Shown piece by piece: positions 16,536 through 24,007 of a DNA stretch of 64,000 bases (positions within the stretch are counted from its first letter, which is position 1; every line of letters begins with the position of its first letter). Position numbers and translations under genes: made by a program. This stretch comes from Dysosmobacter acutus. GTDB lineage: Bacteria > Bacillota > Clostridia > Oscillospirales > Oscillospiraceae. The notes beneath the pieces are model-generated. The model worked only from the letters and a program-made list of their open reading frames with translations, had not been told where the DNA came from and made no database searches. Location of the stretch: assembly GCF_018919205.1 (NCBI RefSeq), contig NZ_JAHLQN010000001.1, positions 2,356,001 to 2,420,000 of the forward strand, read 5' to 3'.

Positions 16536-17441
16536 ATGAAACCACGTCTATTTTACCTGGACCTGATCCAGCGCCTGAGCGTCCAGGGCACATGCACCGT
16601 CTACACCGATCCCGCCACCGGAGAAAAAGGGTATGCGCCCTTTCCCGGCGCCCTGTGTCAGGAGCTCTCCGGCAGGCCGGAGGTCCATCTTTTGGGCGGA
16701 GGCCATGTGTCCGCCGCCCTGGCCGCTCTGCTCCACACCCTCAGCTGGCGGGTCAGCGTGCAGGACGACCGTCCTGAATTCGTGACGGAGCAGCGCTTCC
16801 CCCACGCCCGGCGGCTGTGCGCGTCCTTTGATTCGCTGCCTCTCTGCCCCGACGGAGACTACGCCGTCATCATGACCCGGGGCCATCAGGACGATTATGT
16901 CTGTCTGCGCCAGTTGCTGCGCCGGCGCTGCGGCTACCTGGGCATGATCGGCAGCCGCAGCAAGGTGGCCGCCACCGCCCAGCGGCTTCAGGAGGACGGC
17001 TTTACCCCGGAGGAGATCGGCAGCATCCACTCCCCGGTGGGGCTTCGCATCGGCGCCCAGACGCCTGAGGAGATTGCTGTGTCCATCGCGGCGGAAATCA
17101 TCCAGGTGTTCCGCTCCTCTCCCAAGGACTACCTGGAGCGGTCCATTTTAGATGCCTTAACCGCACAGAGCGGCCCCCTTGTGATGGCCACGGTACTGGA
17201 AAAGACCGGCTCATCCCCCCGGGGCGCGGGCGCGCGGATGCTGGTGGGTCCGGACGGCTCCATCACAGGCACCATCGGCGGAGGCGCGGTGGAGGCGGCC
17301 GCCATCCGGGAGGCGGCGGCGCTCTGCGGCGGCGCGCGCCCTCAAATCCGCACCTATGACCTCTCCAACGACGCAGCAGCCACCATTGGCATGATCTGCG
17401 GCGGCAGCATCCGGGTGCTCTTTGAGCCGCTGGAGCTCTGA
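16536..17441 (+). CDS. XdhC-like molybdenum hydroxylase maturation factor with swapped domain order
   Basis: XdhC/CoxI proteins load sulfurated molybdenum cofactor into xanthine dehydrogenase-type hydroxylases. 301 residues. The order is unusual: the Rossmann XdhC_C domain comes first (VHLLGGGHVSAALAALLH at about 50-67, GYLGMIGSRSK at about 130), and the XdhC_CoxI domain comes second (about 214-300; ATVLEKTGSSPRGAGARML, GTIGGGAVEAAAI, CGGSIRVLFEPL). Classical XdhC has the reverse order. Four bases separate it from hyuA with no strong ribosome site, so coupling is likely. It implies a molybdenum-dependent purine hydroxylase elsewhere in the genome; none is in the window. Confidence 0.87.
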   Translation: MKPRLFYLDLIQRLSVQGTCTVYTDPATGEKGYAPFPGALCQELSGRPEVHLLGGGHVSAALAALLHTLSWRVSVQDDRPEFVTEQRFPHARRLCASFDSLPLCPDGDYAVIMTRGHQDDYVCLRQLLRRRCGYLGMIGSRSKVAATAQRLQEDGFTPEEIGSIHSPVGLRIGAQTPEEIAVSIAAEIIQVFRSSPKDYLERSILDALTAQSGPLVMATVLEKTGSSPRGAGARMLVGPDGSITGTIGGGAVEAAAIREAAALCGGARPQIRTYDLSNDAAATIGMICGGSIRVLFEPLEL

Positions 17442-17460
17442 TCGCCCGTTTCAAAGCAGC

Positions 17461-17496
17461 AAAAAAAGACTCATGCATCGGCATGAGTCTTTTTTT
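17461..17496. terminator. Bidirectional hairpin terminator
   Basis: 16-base perfect arms (17461-17476, 17481-17496), 4-base loop ATCG, with seven A at one end and seven T at the other. It ends the hyuA-XdhC unit rightward and the OadG-like gene leftward. Confidence 0.9.
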
Positions 17497-17555
17497 GCTA
17501 CGGCCCGGCATACGTCCGATCTGGCGGCACGCCGCCGGGCTCTTCTGTGGAATGC

Positions 17556-17843
17556 TCAGCTGATCTTCTTCAAAGAGAGGATACGGATGGCGGAAACGTC
17601 CACTCCCATGTCCTCCGCCACCACGGCGGAGATGGCGGCGATCAGCTCACCCCGGTTGGGGATCGCCTCCTGCGCCGGAGTGGGAGGAACGGAGGCCGGG
17701 ACAGTGGCAGCCACGGCGGCCGCAGGCTCCTCTTTCTTTCCGAACAGCAGGCTTTGCAGCTGGATCAGGAAAATCAGGCAGATCAGGCCGATGAAGGTGA
17801 CGCCCATGCCCATGACGCATACAAACAGATTGGAAACTTGCAT
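17556..17843 (-). CDS. OadG-like small subunit, solitary
   Basis: 95 residues. One N-terminal membrane segment (about 8-32, MGMGVTFIGLICLIFLIQL), a Pro/Ala-rich hinge (about 42-60) and a short C-terminal domain (ELIAAISAVVAEDMGVD), the layout of the gamma subunit of sodium-pumping decarboxylases. In those complexes it ties the carboxyltransferase to the membrane beta subunit. No alpha, beta or biotin carrier gene is nearby, so a partner must be elsewhere or it has a different use. The ATG is preceded by AGGAGGAG. Confidence 0.75.
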   Translation of the reverse strand: MQVSNLFVCVMGMGVTFIGLICLIFLIQLQSLLFGKKEEPAAAVAATVPASVPPTPAQEAIPNRGELIAAISAVVAEDMGVDVSAIRILSLKKIS

Positions 17844-17876
17844 GATGAAACTCCTCCTGCAATTTTGACTGCTCTC

Positions 17877-17904
17877 ATTTTAGCTTCTTCATTGGAATGT
17901 GCAA
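17877..17904 (-). promoter_or_regulatory. Promoter of the OadG-like gene
   Basis: Minus strand TTGCAC (17899-17904), 16-base spacer, TAAAAT (17877-17882), 34 bases before the start codon. Confidence 0.6.
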
Positions 17905-17995
17905 TGGGTTTTGCGCCTTATTGGCAGCGCCTTTACGATGCCCCGGGGACTCTTAACGCCTCCTTTGCAATGGTCTGTCCTTCCCCTGCGGCCAA

Positions 17996-18031
17996 AAAAT
18001 GGGTTCCGTGCATTTACACGGAACCCATTTT
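17996..18031 (-). terminator. Hairpin terminator
   Basis: 15-base perfect arms (17996-18010, 18017-18031) with a 6-base loop, followed on the minus strand by TTGGCC after a short T-run, and on the plus strand by ATTATG. Ends the membrane acyltransferase-like gene, 12 bases past its stop. Confidence 0.8.
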
Positions 18032-18042
18032 ATTATGTAAAC

Positions 18043-19464
18043 TCAGTCCACATCCCGGACCACTTCCTCCGGCGGCATATCCAGCTGCCAGGGATCGTGG
18101 AGCAGGCTGTGGAGATAGCGCATGATGGAGGCAAAGTAAAAGCCGTCCACAATCCGCTCGTCGGTGACAAAATTGCAGTCCACATACTTGCGCACCACCA
18201 CATTGCCGTCGCTGTCCAACTCCCGCACCCGGCGCTTTTTGCCGAAGGAGCAGAACACAGGCACGTTGCCGAAATCATAGAGATGGTGGTAGATGGGCGG
18301 AATGCCCAGAGACGCCATGGAGGTGATGTACAGCGAACCGTGGAAGGGGCTCAGCCGCAGAAGGCCCCGGGGCAGCTCTCCAAAGTAGTCCAGCACCTCC
18401 AAAAGCCACACAACGAACTTCAGCGCCAGACCGGGGATGAAGTGCATCACTTTGGCCAGGGAGTCAAAGCCCGTGTCCTCCGGCGCGTTTTTCACCTCTG
18501 TCACCTTGGCGTGGAACCGATTATAAACCTGGGCGGCGGTGTCCTCCGGAGTGAAATAGACCTTGATGACCGTGTCCGGAGAGTCGGTGCGCATCTCCTT
18601 TTTCACCGTCATGGCCACCTCGATCTCCCCGTCCCGGCTGTAGATCCGCTGGCCGGAGACAAAGCGGTTGAGGCCCGGGTACCTGGCACAGGCGCGGACG
18701 TAGGCCGCCAGAATCACATGGAGCACGCCGAACTGCTCCATACCCTGGGCCCGCTTTTCCTGGATGTAACGCTCCATGTTAGAGCATTCGATGTGGTCTT
18801 CGATGAAATTCTGAGAGGTGTTGCGGGTCTTCATGATGTAGGGCGAGACGGCAAAGATGGGCGAGAGGGAGCGCAGCCTCCGCCCGTCGCAGCGGTCGCC
18901 GAACCGGCGGACGTACTCGCCCTCCCCCATCTTCTTTTTCCGAATGCTCACCGATACCGCCAGCAGCGCCGCCATGCACAGCAGCATCGAAACCTCCGGC
19001 AGCCAGCCACGCAGTGTCTGGCCCTGGAGCTTCACCGGGTCCTCGACGAACACGTGGTACAAAAGGGGCAGCGCAAAGAGCGGACAGAGCAGCGCCTGGG
19101 TGGGGATGCGGCCGGTGACTGTGGCCGTGTAGAGTGCCGCCACCAGTGCATAGAGCAGCAGGCAGAGCACCATATGCGTCAGGGACGAGAAGCCAGCCGC
19201 CTTCACGGCGAAGAACACGCAGCCCAGCCATACGGGGATGGCGGTGCGGTAAAGCCGGTCCCGCCCGCAGGTGAACAGCAGCAGCGCAAAAAAGATGTTT
19301 GCCGCGATTGGCAGGAGAATTTGGAACGCCATGGTTCCGCCGGAGACATACTGTTCTCCGGCGTAATACACGATGCGCACCACTGCCGAGCAAAGCATCA
19401 GGAGCGCCGCCAGGATGACCAGAAGGCTGGTCTCAGGAAGCCAATATACCGTTTTCTTTTTCAT
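18043..19464 (-). CDS. Membrane protein with C-terminal E2/CAT-like acyltransferase domain lacking the catalytic His
   Basis: 473 residues. The first 190 or so hold five to six hydrophobic segments (LLVILAALLMLC, NIFFALLLFTC, MVLCLLLYALVAAL and others). From about 205 to 473 the chain looks like the catalytic domain of 2-oxoacid dehydrogenase E2 and chloramphenicol acetyltransferase, with no lipoyl or subunit-binding domain. The active-site motif is normally DHRxxDG; here it reads TDERIVDG at about 435, so Glu replaces His. No E1 or E3 gene is nearby. It could be a pseudoenzyme or an acyltransferase using a different base. The start MKKKTVYW at 19464 sits 6 bases after a TATAAT, suggesting a leaderless message. 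Confidence 0.8.
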   Translation of the reverse strand: MKKKTVYWLPETSLLVILAALLMLCSAVVRIVYYAGEQYVSGGTMAFQILLPIAANIFFALLLFTCGRDRLYRTAIPVWLGCVFFAVKAAGFSSLTHMVLCLLLYALVAALYTATVTGRIPTQALLCPLFALPLLYHVFVEDPVKLQGQTLRGWLPEVSMLLCMAALLAVSVSIRKKKMGEGEYVRRFGDRCDGRRLRSLSPIFAVSPYIMKTRNTSQNFIEDHIECSNMERYIQEKRAQGMEQFGVLHVILAAYVRACARYPGLNRFVSGQRIYSRDGEIEVAMTVKKEMRTDSPDTVIKVYFTPEDTAAQVYNRFHAKVTEVKNAPEDTGFDSLAKVMHFIPGLALKFVVWLLEVLDYFGELPRGLLRLSPFHGSLYITSMASLGIPPIYHHLYDFGNVPVFCSFGKKRRVRELDSDGNVVVRKYVDCNFVTDERIVDGFYFASIMRYLHSLLHDPWQLDMPPEEVVRDVD

Positions 19465-19470
19465 AGAGCC

Positions 19471-19499
19471 ATTATAAACACTTGGCGGCTCTTTGGCAA
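19471..19499 (-). promoter_or_regulatory. Consensus promoter placed for a leaderless transcript
   Basis: Minus strand TTGCCA (19494-19499), 17-base spacer, TATAAT (19471-19476), then six bases and the ATG at 19464. RNA would start at or next to the start codon. No AGGAGG-like site precedes this ATG, unlike nearly every neighbour. Confidence 0.65.
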
Positions 19500-19514
19500 G
19501 AAAAAGGGATCGCC

Positions 19515-19724
19515 CTAATTGTCTCTTTTTATGTAGATGTGGGTGGGCGGCTCTCGGCCAGTAGCCAGTTTCCGGCAGCGTTCCATTGCTTGATCCAATA
19601 CAGCCGCAGCCTGATCTTCCTGTCCTTGGGACAGGTGAAAACGAGCTGCATGCAAAGCGACAAACAATATTCGGCATATCTGTTCATAATTGGGTTGAGG
19701 CACCTGTTGGGGAAACATCCGCAT
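19515..19724 (-). CDS. Small hypothetical protein (69 residues)
   Basis: Not recognised. A very strong ribosome site (GGGAGGAG, 5 bases before ATG) supports translation. The protein has a mostly helical look with alternating Ala/Leu (ICRILFVALHAARFHLS, QAAAVLDQAMERCRKLA), reminiscent of one or two TPR-like helical hairpins, and a basic tail. It is divergent from a small XRE-type regulator and lies upstream of the membrane acyltransferase-like gene, which has its own promoter. No membrane segment or signal. Confidence 0.65.
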   Translation of the reverse strand: MRMFPQQVPQPNYEQICRILFVALHAARFHLSQGQEDQAAAVLDQAMERCRKLATGREPPTHIYIKRDN

Positions 19725-19842
19725 ATCTGCTCCTCCCTTTTAAAGCCATAAGTTAGATATTCTTTCTTTCAGTATAGCCTAATATTCGGCAATATTCAAT
19801 CCACACTAATCAAGTTATGCTAACAAAAAAGAAGGTGTGGAT

Positions 19843-20052
19843 ATGTTGACATTTGACCCGTTGTGGGAAACAATGAAGCGAAAGAAAATCAGTCAGTATG
19901 CATTGATTAAGAAATATGGGGTGAGCACCGGAACACTGGATGCCCTCCGCAAAAACCACAGTATCACTTTAAATACGTTAAATGACCTCTGCAACATTCT
20001 CCAATGTGATGTATCAGACATCATCCAATTTACCCCTGATGAAAAAGAATGA
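19843..20052 (+). CDS. Small XRE/Cro-type helix-turn-helix regulator
   Basis: 69 residues, almost entirely one helix-turn-helix domain of the YozG-like class: MKRKKISQYALIKKYGVSTG, TLDALRKNHSITLNTLNDLC, NILQCDVSDIIQF. The ATG at 19843 has AAGGTG upstream; a GTG two codons earlier is possible. Such small proteins are DNA-binding regulators without a sensor domain. Divergent from the 69-residue hypothetical gene, which it may control together with itself. Followed by a GC-rich terminator. Confidence 0.87.
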   Translation: MLTFDPLWETMKRKKISQYALIKKYGVSTGTLDALRKNHSITLNTLNDLCNILQCDVSDIIQFTPDEKE

Positions 20053-20079
20053 GCATCCGGCCGCGGCCGGATGCTCATT
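20048..20079 (+). terminator. Hairpin terminator
   Basis: 15-base arms (20048-20062, 20065-20079) with a GC centre, overlapping the stop of the XRE gene and followed by TTGCATTTT. Confidence 0.75.
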
Positions 20080-20092
20080 TGCATTTTCAATC

Positions 20093-20551
20093 TTATAAGT
20101 GCTCTTTGCAGGAGAGCTTCTCCACATTCATCCGGAACACACGGACCGAGTCCAGCATGGCCCCGGTAAAAGCCCAGTCCCCCCTGCCCGTGGTGTGGCG
20201 CATGATCGAGCGGAGCGCTGCCTCCTTCTCCGCCGCGTCCTCCACAAAGGAGACGCGGCCCGTGCCGATGACGCTTGAAAAGCGGGCGGAGTGCTTGCAG
20301 GCGGTCTCCGCCTCATGGAGCTCGTAGTCCGTGTCCAGCTCGAACCCAACCATGGGTGCGTCTGCGATCAGGTCGATCTTCCGGCCTTCCCTTGCCCCGT
20401 GGAAATAGAAGACCCCCTCCTCATAGCCGAAGTTCAGCGGCAGGATATACACCTCTCCCTTGTCGCAAAAGCCCAAACGGCAGCAGTGGCAGCGTTCAAT
20501 CACCTCTGCGATCTTCTTCTGATCCGTTACTTCTCTGTCTGCTCTTCGCAT
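20093..20551 (-). CDS. Pyridoxamine 5'-phosphate oxidase-like FMN-binding protein (NimA type)
   Basis: 152 residues, split-barrel flavin or heme-binding fold. Starts MRRADREVTD with helix IAEVIERCHCCRLGFC, then GEVYILPLNFGYEEGVFYFHGA, which matches the NimA-like class of the family including 5-nitroimidazole-resistance reductases. Further features are GTGRVSFVED and a C-terminal RVFRMNVEKLSCKEH. The ATG at 20551 has AGGAGGAT at proper distance; the longer reading frame upstream has no ribosome site. The physiological substrate is not known from sequence. It lies after threonine synthase, 78 bases away. Confidence 0.85.
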   Translation of the reverse strand: MRRADREVTDQKKIAEVIERCHCCRLGFCDKGEVYILPLNFGYEEGVFYFHGAREGRKIDLIADAPMVGFELDTDYELHEAETACKHSARFSSVIGTGRVSFVEDAAEKEAALRSIMRHTTGRGDWAFTGAMLDSVRVFRMNVEKLSCKEHL

Positions 20552-20629
20552 GGCTGATCCTCCTGACAAATTCGGCAGATTTTTCTTCCCTGGGGCCAGT
20601 ATATCAGGCACAGGCGGATCCGGCAAGAA

Positions 20630-21868
20630 TTATTCCGCCACGATACCCCGGTCCGCAAAGGCGCGCAGCAGCAACTCCATATCCCCGGGGATGGAGATGG
20701 GCTCACCGCAGGCCTTGATGGCGTTGGCCACATCCTTCAGCCCGTTGCCGGTGACGATGCTGACCACCGAGTCGTTCTTGCCTAAAACGCCCTGCTCACA
20801 GAGCTTTTTCACGCCCGCCGTACCGGTGACGCCCGCCGGCTCGCCGAACACGCCGCAGGCGGCGCCCAACAGCTTTTGGGCCGCCATGATCTCCTCATCG
20901 GAGACATTGACCACCAAACCGCCCGACTCCCGGATGGCCATCAACGCCTTGTCGGCGTTGCGGGGCACGCCCACGGCGATGGAATCCGCCAGGGTGTTCT
21001 CCTCCATGGGGCGCCAGGGCTCGCCCGAGGCAATGGCCCGGTTCAGTGGGCAGCAGCCCTCCGCCTGGGCGGAGATCAGCCGGGGCAGCTTGTCGATGAA
21101 GCCGATGGCATACAGGTCCTTCAGGCCCTTCCACACGCCGGCGATGGTGCACCCGTCGCCCACGGAGAGGGCGACATAGTCCGGCACCTGCCAGCATAGC
21201 TGCTCCATGATCTCCAGCGACACGGTTTTCTTGCCCTCGGACAGGTACGGGTTGATGGCGGCGTTGCGGTTGTACCAGCCCCAGCGGTCGATGGCGGCCC
21301 GGCTGAGCTCGAACGTATCCTCATAGCTGCCCTGGACGGAGACGACGGTGGCGCCGAAGGTCATCAGCTGGGCCACCTTACCCTTGGGCGCGCGGCTGGG
21401 CACAAAGATGTAGGTCTTCAGCCCGGCGGCGGCCGCGTTGCCCGCAAGAGAGGAGGCCGCGTTGCCGGTGGAGGAGCAGGCGATCACTTTGGCTCCCGCC
21501 TCTCCGGCCTTGGCCACGGCCATGGCGCTGGCCCGGTCCTTCAAAGAGGCGGTGGGATTCTGTCCGTCGTCCTTGACCCACAGCCTGCCTATGCCCAACT
21601 GCTCCGCCAGGCGGGGCTCTTCATACAGGGGCGACCAGCCCACCCGCAGCGGCGTTGGCGCCGTGTCCTCCTTGATGGGCAGCAGCTCCCGGTAGCGCCA
21701 CATGGTGTGCTCCCGCTCCTTCAGCTTCTCTTTGGTCAGATTCTGTCTGATGTAGCCGTAATCGTAGACGATATCCAAAATACCGCCGCACTCGCAGGTG
21801 GTCAGTCCGGGCACGGCCTCATAGGTCCTGCCGCACCGGACGCACTTTCCGTACTTCACATGTTTCAA
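20630..21868 (-). CDS. thrC: Threonine synthase (zinc-ribbon form)
   Basis: PLP fold-type II enzyme converting O-phosphohomoserine to threonine. 412 residues. An N-terminal zinc ribbon is visible (CVRCGRTYEAVPGLTTCECG). The PLP lysine is in NPTASLKDRASAMAVA, followed by the substrate loop SSTGNAASSLAGNAAAAG, the glycine-rich phosphate loop near SVGDGCTIAG, and a C-terminal SIVTGNGLKD. No other threonine genes adjoin. Because it is a fold-type II enzyme near a ureide-degradation cluster, I considered diaminopropionate ammonia-lyase, but the motifs favour threonine synthase. Confidence 0.88.
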   Translation of the reverse strand: MKHVKYGKCVRCGRTYEAVPGLTTCECGGILDIVYDYGYIRQNLTKEKLKEREHTMWRYRELLPIKEDTAPTPLRVGWSPLYEEPRLAEQLGIGRLWVKDDGQNPTASLKDRASAMAVAKAGEAGAKVIACSSTGNAASSLAGNAAAAGLKTYIFVPSRAPKGKVAQLMTFGATVVSVQGSYEDTFELSRAAIDRWGWYNRNAAINPYLSEGKKTVSLEIMEQLCWQVPDYVALSVGDGCTIAGVWKGLKDLYAIGFIDKLPRLISAQAEGCCPLNRAIASGEPWRPMEENTLADSIAVGVPRNADKALMAIRESGGLVVNVSDEEIMAAQKLLGAACGVFGEPAGVTGTAGVKKLCEQGVLGKNDSVVSIVTGNGLKDVANAIKACGEPISIPGDMELLLRAFADRGIVAE

Positions 21869-21883
21869 ACTCAGTTCCTCCCA

Positions 21884-22456
21884 TCACTCGGCTGTCACGC
21901 CCAGGGTGATCCGGACCACCGAATCGTCCTTCAGCGTGAAGATCAGCCCGCCGTATACGTCCCCGGCCACGATCCGCTCCTCCGTGGACGATTCCTCGTC
22001 GATCCAGCCGCCATAGGCCTCCCGGACCGCTTCCGCGCTGTCGCCGACGGCGATCCCGGCCTGGGTCTTCCCCGCAAAGGGCTCTGTCACGGCAGCGCTC
22101 TCAAGGATGCCCTCTGCAAAGGAGAGCTCCACTCCGTCATAAGACCACTGGGTATGTGTGAGCCCGTCCGAACCCCAGTACTCCGGTTCCGTGCGGCCGG
22201 CGGGTTCGCCCAGCAGCTCCTCCACCTCGTCCTCCGTCTGGTTGTACCGGAGCTCGCCCAGGCGCTCGGTCTCCAGCAGGTCTCCCTCCGCCGGCTCCTG
22301 TCGGCTTACATCCGGTTCATTCAGGCTTGCATCCGGTTCCTGCCGGCTCACACTGGGCTCCTGCCGGCTTGTGTCCCCCTGCCGGTCCGAACCGCAGGCA
22401 GTCGCCCCGGCGCACAGCACCGCCGCCAGCAGCATCGCGCCAATCCGTCTGTACAT
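21884..22456 (-). CDS. Lipoprotein with degenerate SRQEP repeats, unknown function
   Basis: 190 residues. The lipoprotein signal ends in AGATAC, so Cys21 is the probable lipid site. Residues about 28-56 are a low-complexity Ser/Gln/Glu/Pro linker with four copies of a seven- to eight-residue unit (SRQEP or SLNEP preceded by an acidic residue). The C-terminal 130 residues form a folded domain with two related halves, each with a DEVEELLGEP- or DSAEAVREAYG-like helix followed by strands, similar in outline to SmpA/BLIP-like domains. No partner is apparent. It shares the leftward direction with thrC, 15 bases upstream of it. Confidence 0.75.
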   Translation of the reverse strand: MYRRIGAMLLAAVLCAGATACGSDRQGDTSRQEPSVSRQEPDASLNEPDVSRQEPAEGDLLETERLGELRYNQTEDEVEELLGEPAGRTEPEYWGSDGLTHTQWSYDGVELSFAEGILESAAVTEPFAGKTQAGIAVGDSAEAVREAYGGWIDEESSTEERIVAGDVYGGLIFTLKDDSVVRITLGVTAE

Positions 22457-22473
22457 CCTTTGCTCCTTTCAAA

Positions 22474-22509
22474 AAATGGGCGGGCCATTGAACAATAGCC
22501 CGCCCATTT
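22474..22509 (-). terminator. Hairpin terminator
   Basis: 12-base perfect GC-rich arms (22474-22485, 22498-22509) with a 12-base loop; the minus strand continues into a T-run (TTTGAAAGG after TTT). It ends the PLP enzyme transcript and separates it from the lipoprotein gene. Confidence 0.8.
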
Positions 22510-22531
22510 GGGCTGTTTGCGCCGGTATTTA

Positions 22532-24007
22532 TTACATCGCCTTCAAAAGGCCGGTGGCCTCGTTGAACTCATTGATCAGCTCATCCAGGTCCTTGGCCTG
22601 CTTGTGAACGGCGTCCCAGGTGTTCTCCGTGTCATACCACAGGGCGTTAAGGTCCTTCACGTCTCTGGCCTGCTGCTCCACCCAGGTGTAGTACTTCAGG
22701 TTGTGGACCCGCTTGCGGTCGGCGTAGGTCAGCTCCATCAGATTGTCGGTCTTCAGCCCCAACATATGGAGGTTGTGGTCCAGGGCCGCCTCATGGACAT
22801 TGTAGGCGCCGTGCATCTCGTCCAGCTCCTCCACGCGGGACTGATACATCACCGCGGAGTCGGTGAGGACCGTGCCCACCACGTCATGCTCGGTCAGCTC
22901 ATAGTATTTGGCCATCTTGATGCAGCAGAGCACGTTGGCAATGCCGGAGATGCCAAGCCACGTCAGCTTTTCAATCAGCTCGTCGCTGAGCTTCAGCTCC
23001 TCTTTCAGGTACTTCTGACCCTCGGCAGTGTTAAAGAGGCGCAGCAGACGCTGAGAATCCTCGTCGTCAATGGCGATGGCCATGTCGGTGTTCTTCACGT
23101 TGTGAATCCAGGGGATGTGCTTGTCGCCGATGCCCTCGATGCGGTGTCCGCCGAATCCGTTTTCCAGAATGGTGGGGCACTGCAGCGCCTCGCCCACCGC
23201 CAACTTCAGATTGGGGTACTTTTCCTTCAGCAGGTCTCCGGCGCTCATGGTGCCGGCGGAGCCGGAGGTGAAGCAGGCGCCGGCGAAGCGGTCGCCCGGC
23301 CGCTTGACGGCCTCATAGAGGTCGGCCAGGGCGTTGCCGGTGACGTTGTAGTGCCACAGGGGATTGCCCATCTCCTCAAACTGATTGAAGATCATCATGG
23401 TGGGATCCTGTCTCAGCTCCCAGGTCTTGTCGAAAATTTCCTTCACGTTGGATTCGCAGCCCGGGGTGGCGATGACCTGGCCGGCGATCTTGCTCAGCCA
23501 GTCAAAGCGCTCCTTGCTCATCTCAGCGGGCAGGATGGCCACGCTGTCGCAGGCCAGCAGCTTGGAGTTGAAGGCACCGCCGCGGCAATAGTTTCCGGTG
23601 GAGGGCCACACGGCGTGGTGGTATGTAGCGTCAAACTGGCCGGTGACCAGGCGGGGGGCCAGGCAGCCGAAGGAGGCGCCCACCTTGTGGCAGCCGGTGG
23701 GGAACCACTTGCCCGCCATGGCGATAATGCGGCACTTTACGCCGGTCAGCTCAGAGGGCAGCTCCACGTAATTGGGCACCGCCTGAAATAGGCCTCCCGT
23801 CTCCTTCGCCTCGTTTTTCCAGGTGATGCGGAAGAGGTTCAAGGGGTTCACGTCCCACAGGCCCACGGTTTTCAGCTTTTCCTGAATCTTCTCCGGAATG
23901 GTCTCCGGGTGTTCCATCTGGGCGATGGTGGGAATGATGACATTGCTCTCTCTGGCCTTTTCAATATTGTGCTCCAGACCCTGCTTGTTGATGCTCAGAT
24001 CAATCAT
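22532..24007 (-). CDS. PLP-dependent fold-type II enzyme at the YgeX position of a purine/ureide locus
   Basis: 491 residues. It belongs to the cysteine synthase/threonine dehydratase superfamily but not to a family I can name. The PLP lysine is probably in TGCHKVGASFG (about 109), and the cofactor phosphate loop in TSGSAGTMSAG (about 248). The sequence is longer than standard lyases, with a helical C-terminal extension of about 130 residues (EHDVVGTVLTDSAVMY, EQQARDVKDLNALW). It overlaps the upstream YheO-type regulator by 8 bases and lies opposite ygeY, ygeW and arcC. Canonical diaminopropionate ammonia-lyase YgeX has different motifs and is absent from the window. By position it may deaminate the three-carbon amino acid left after ureide breakdown. 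Confidence 0.82.
   Translation of the reverse strand: MIDLSINKQGLEHNIEKARESNVIIPTIAQMEHPETIPEKIQEKLKTVGLWDVNPLNLFRITWKNEAKETGGLFQAVPNYVELPSELTGVKCRIIAMAGKWFPTGCHKVGASFGCLAPRLVTGQFDATYHHAVWPSTGNYCRGGAFNSKLLACDSVAILPAEMSKERFDWLSKIAGQVIATPGCESNVKEIFDKTWELRQDPTMMIFNQFEEMGNPLWHYNVTGNALADLYEAVKRPGDRFAGACFTSGSAGTMSAGDLLKEKYPNLKLAVGEALQCPTILENGFGGHRIEGIGDKHIPWIHNVKNTDMAIAIDDEDSQRLLRLFNTAEGQKYLKEELKLSDELIEKLTWLGISGIANVLCCIKMAKYYELTEHDVVGTVLTDSAVMYQSRVEELDEMHGAYNVHEAALDHNLHMLGLKTDNLMELTYADRKRVHNLKYYTWVEQQARDVKDLNALWYDTENTWDAVHKQAKDLDELINEFNEATGLLKAM

Noticed and set aside
14978-16537. Leftward open frame of 519 codons
   Set aside because: Antisense to hyuA, which has all metal-site motifs. The product has no recognisable domain.
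20630-21868. Threonine synthase gene as the missing diaminopropionate ammonia-lyase
   Set aside because: Zinc ribbon, ASLKDRAS lysine motif and overall length match threonine synthase.
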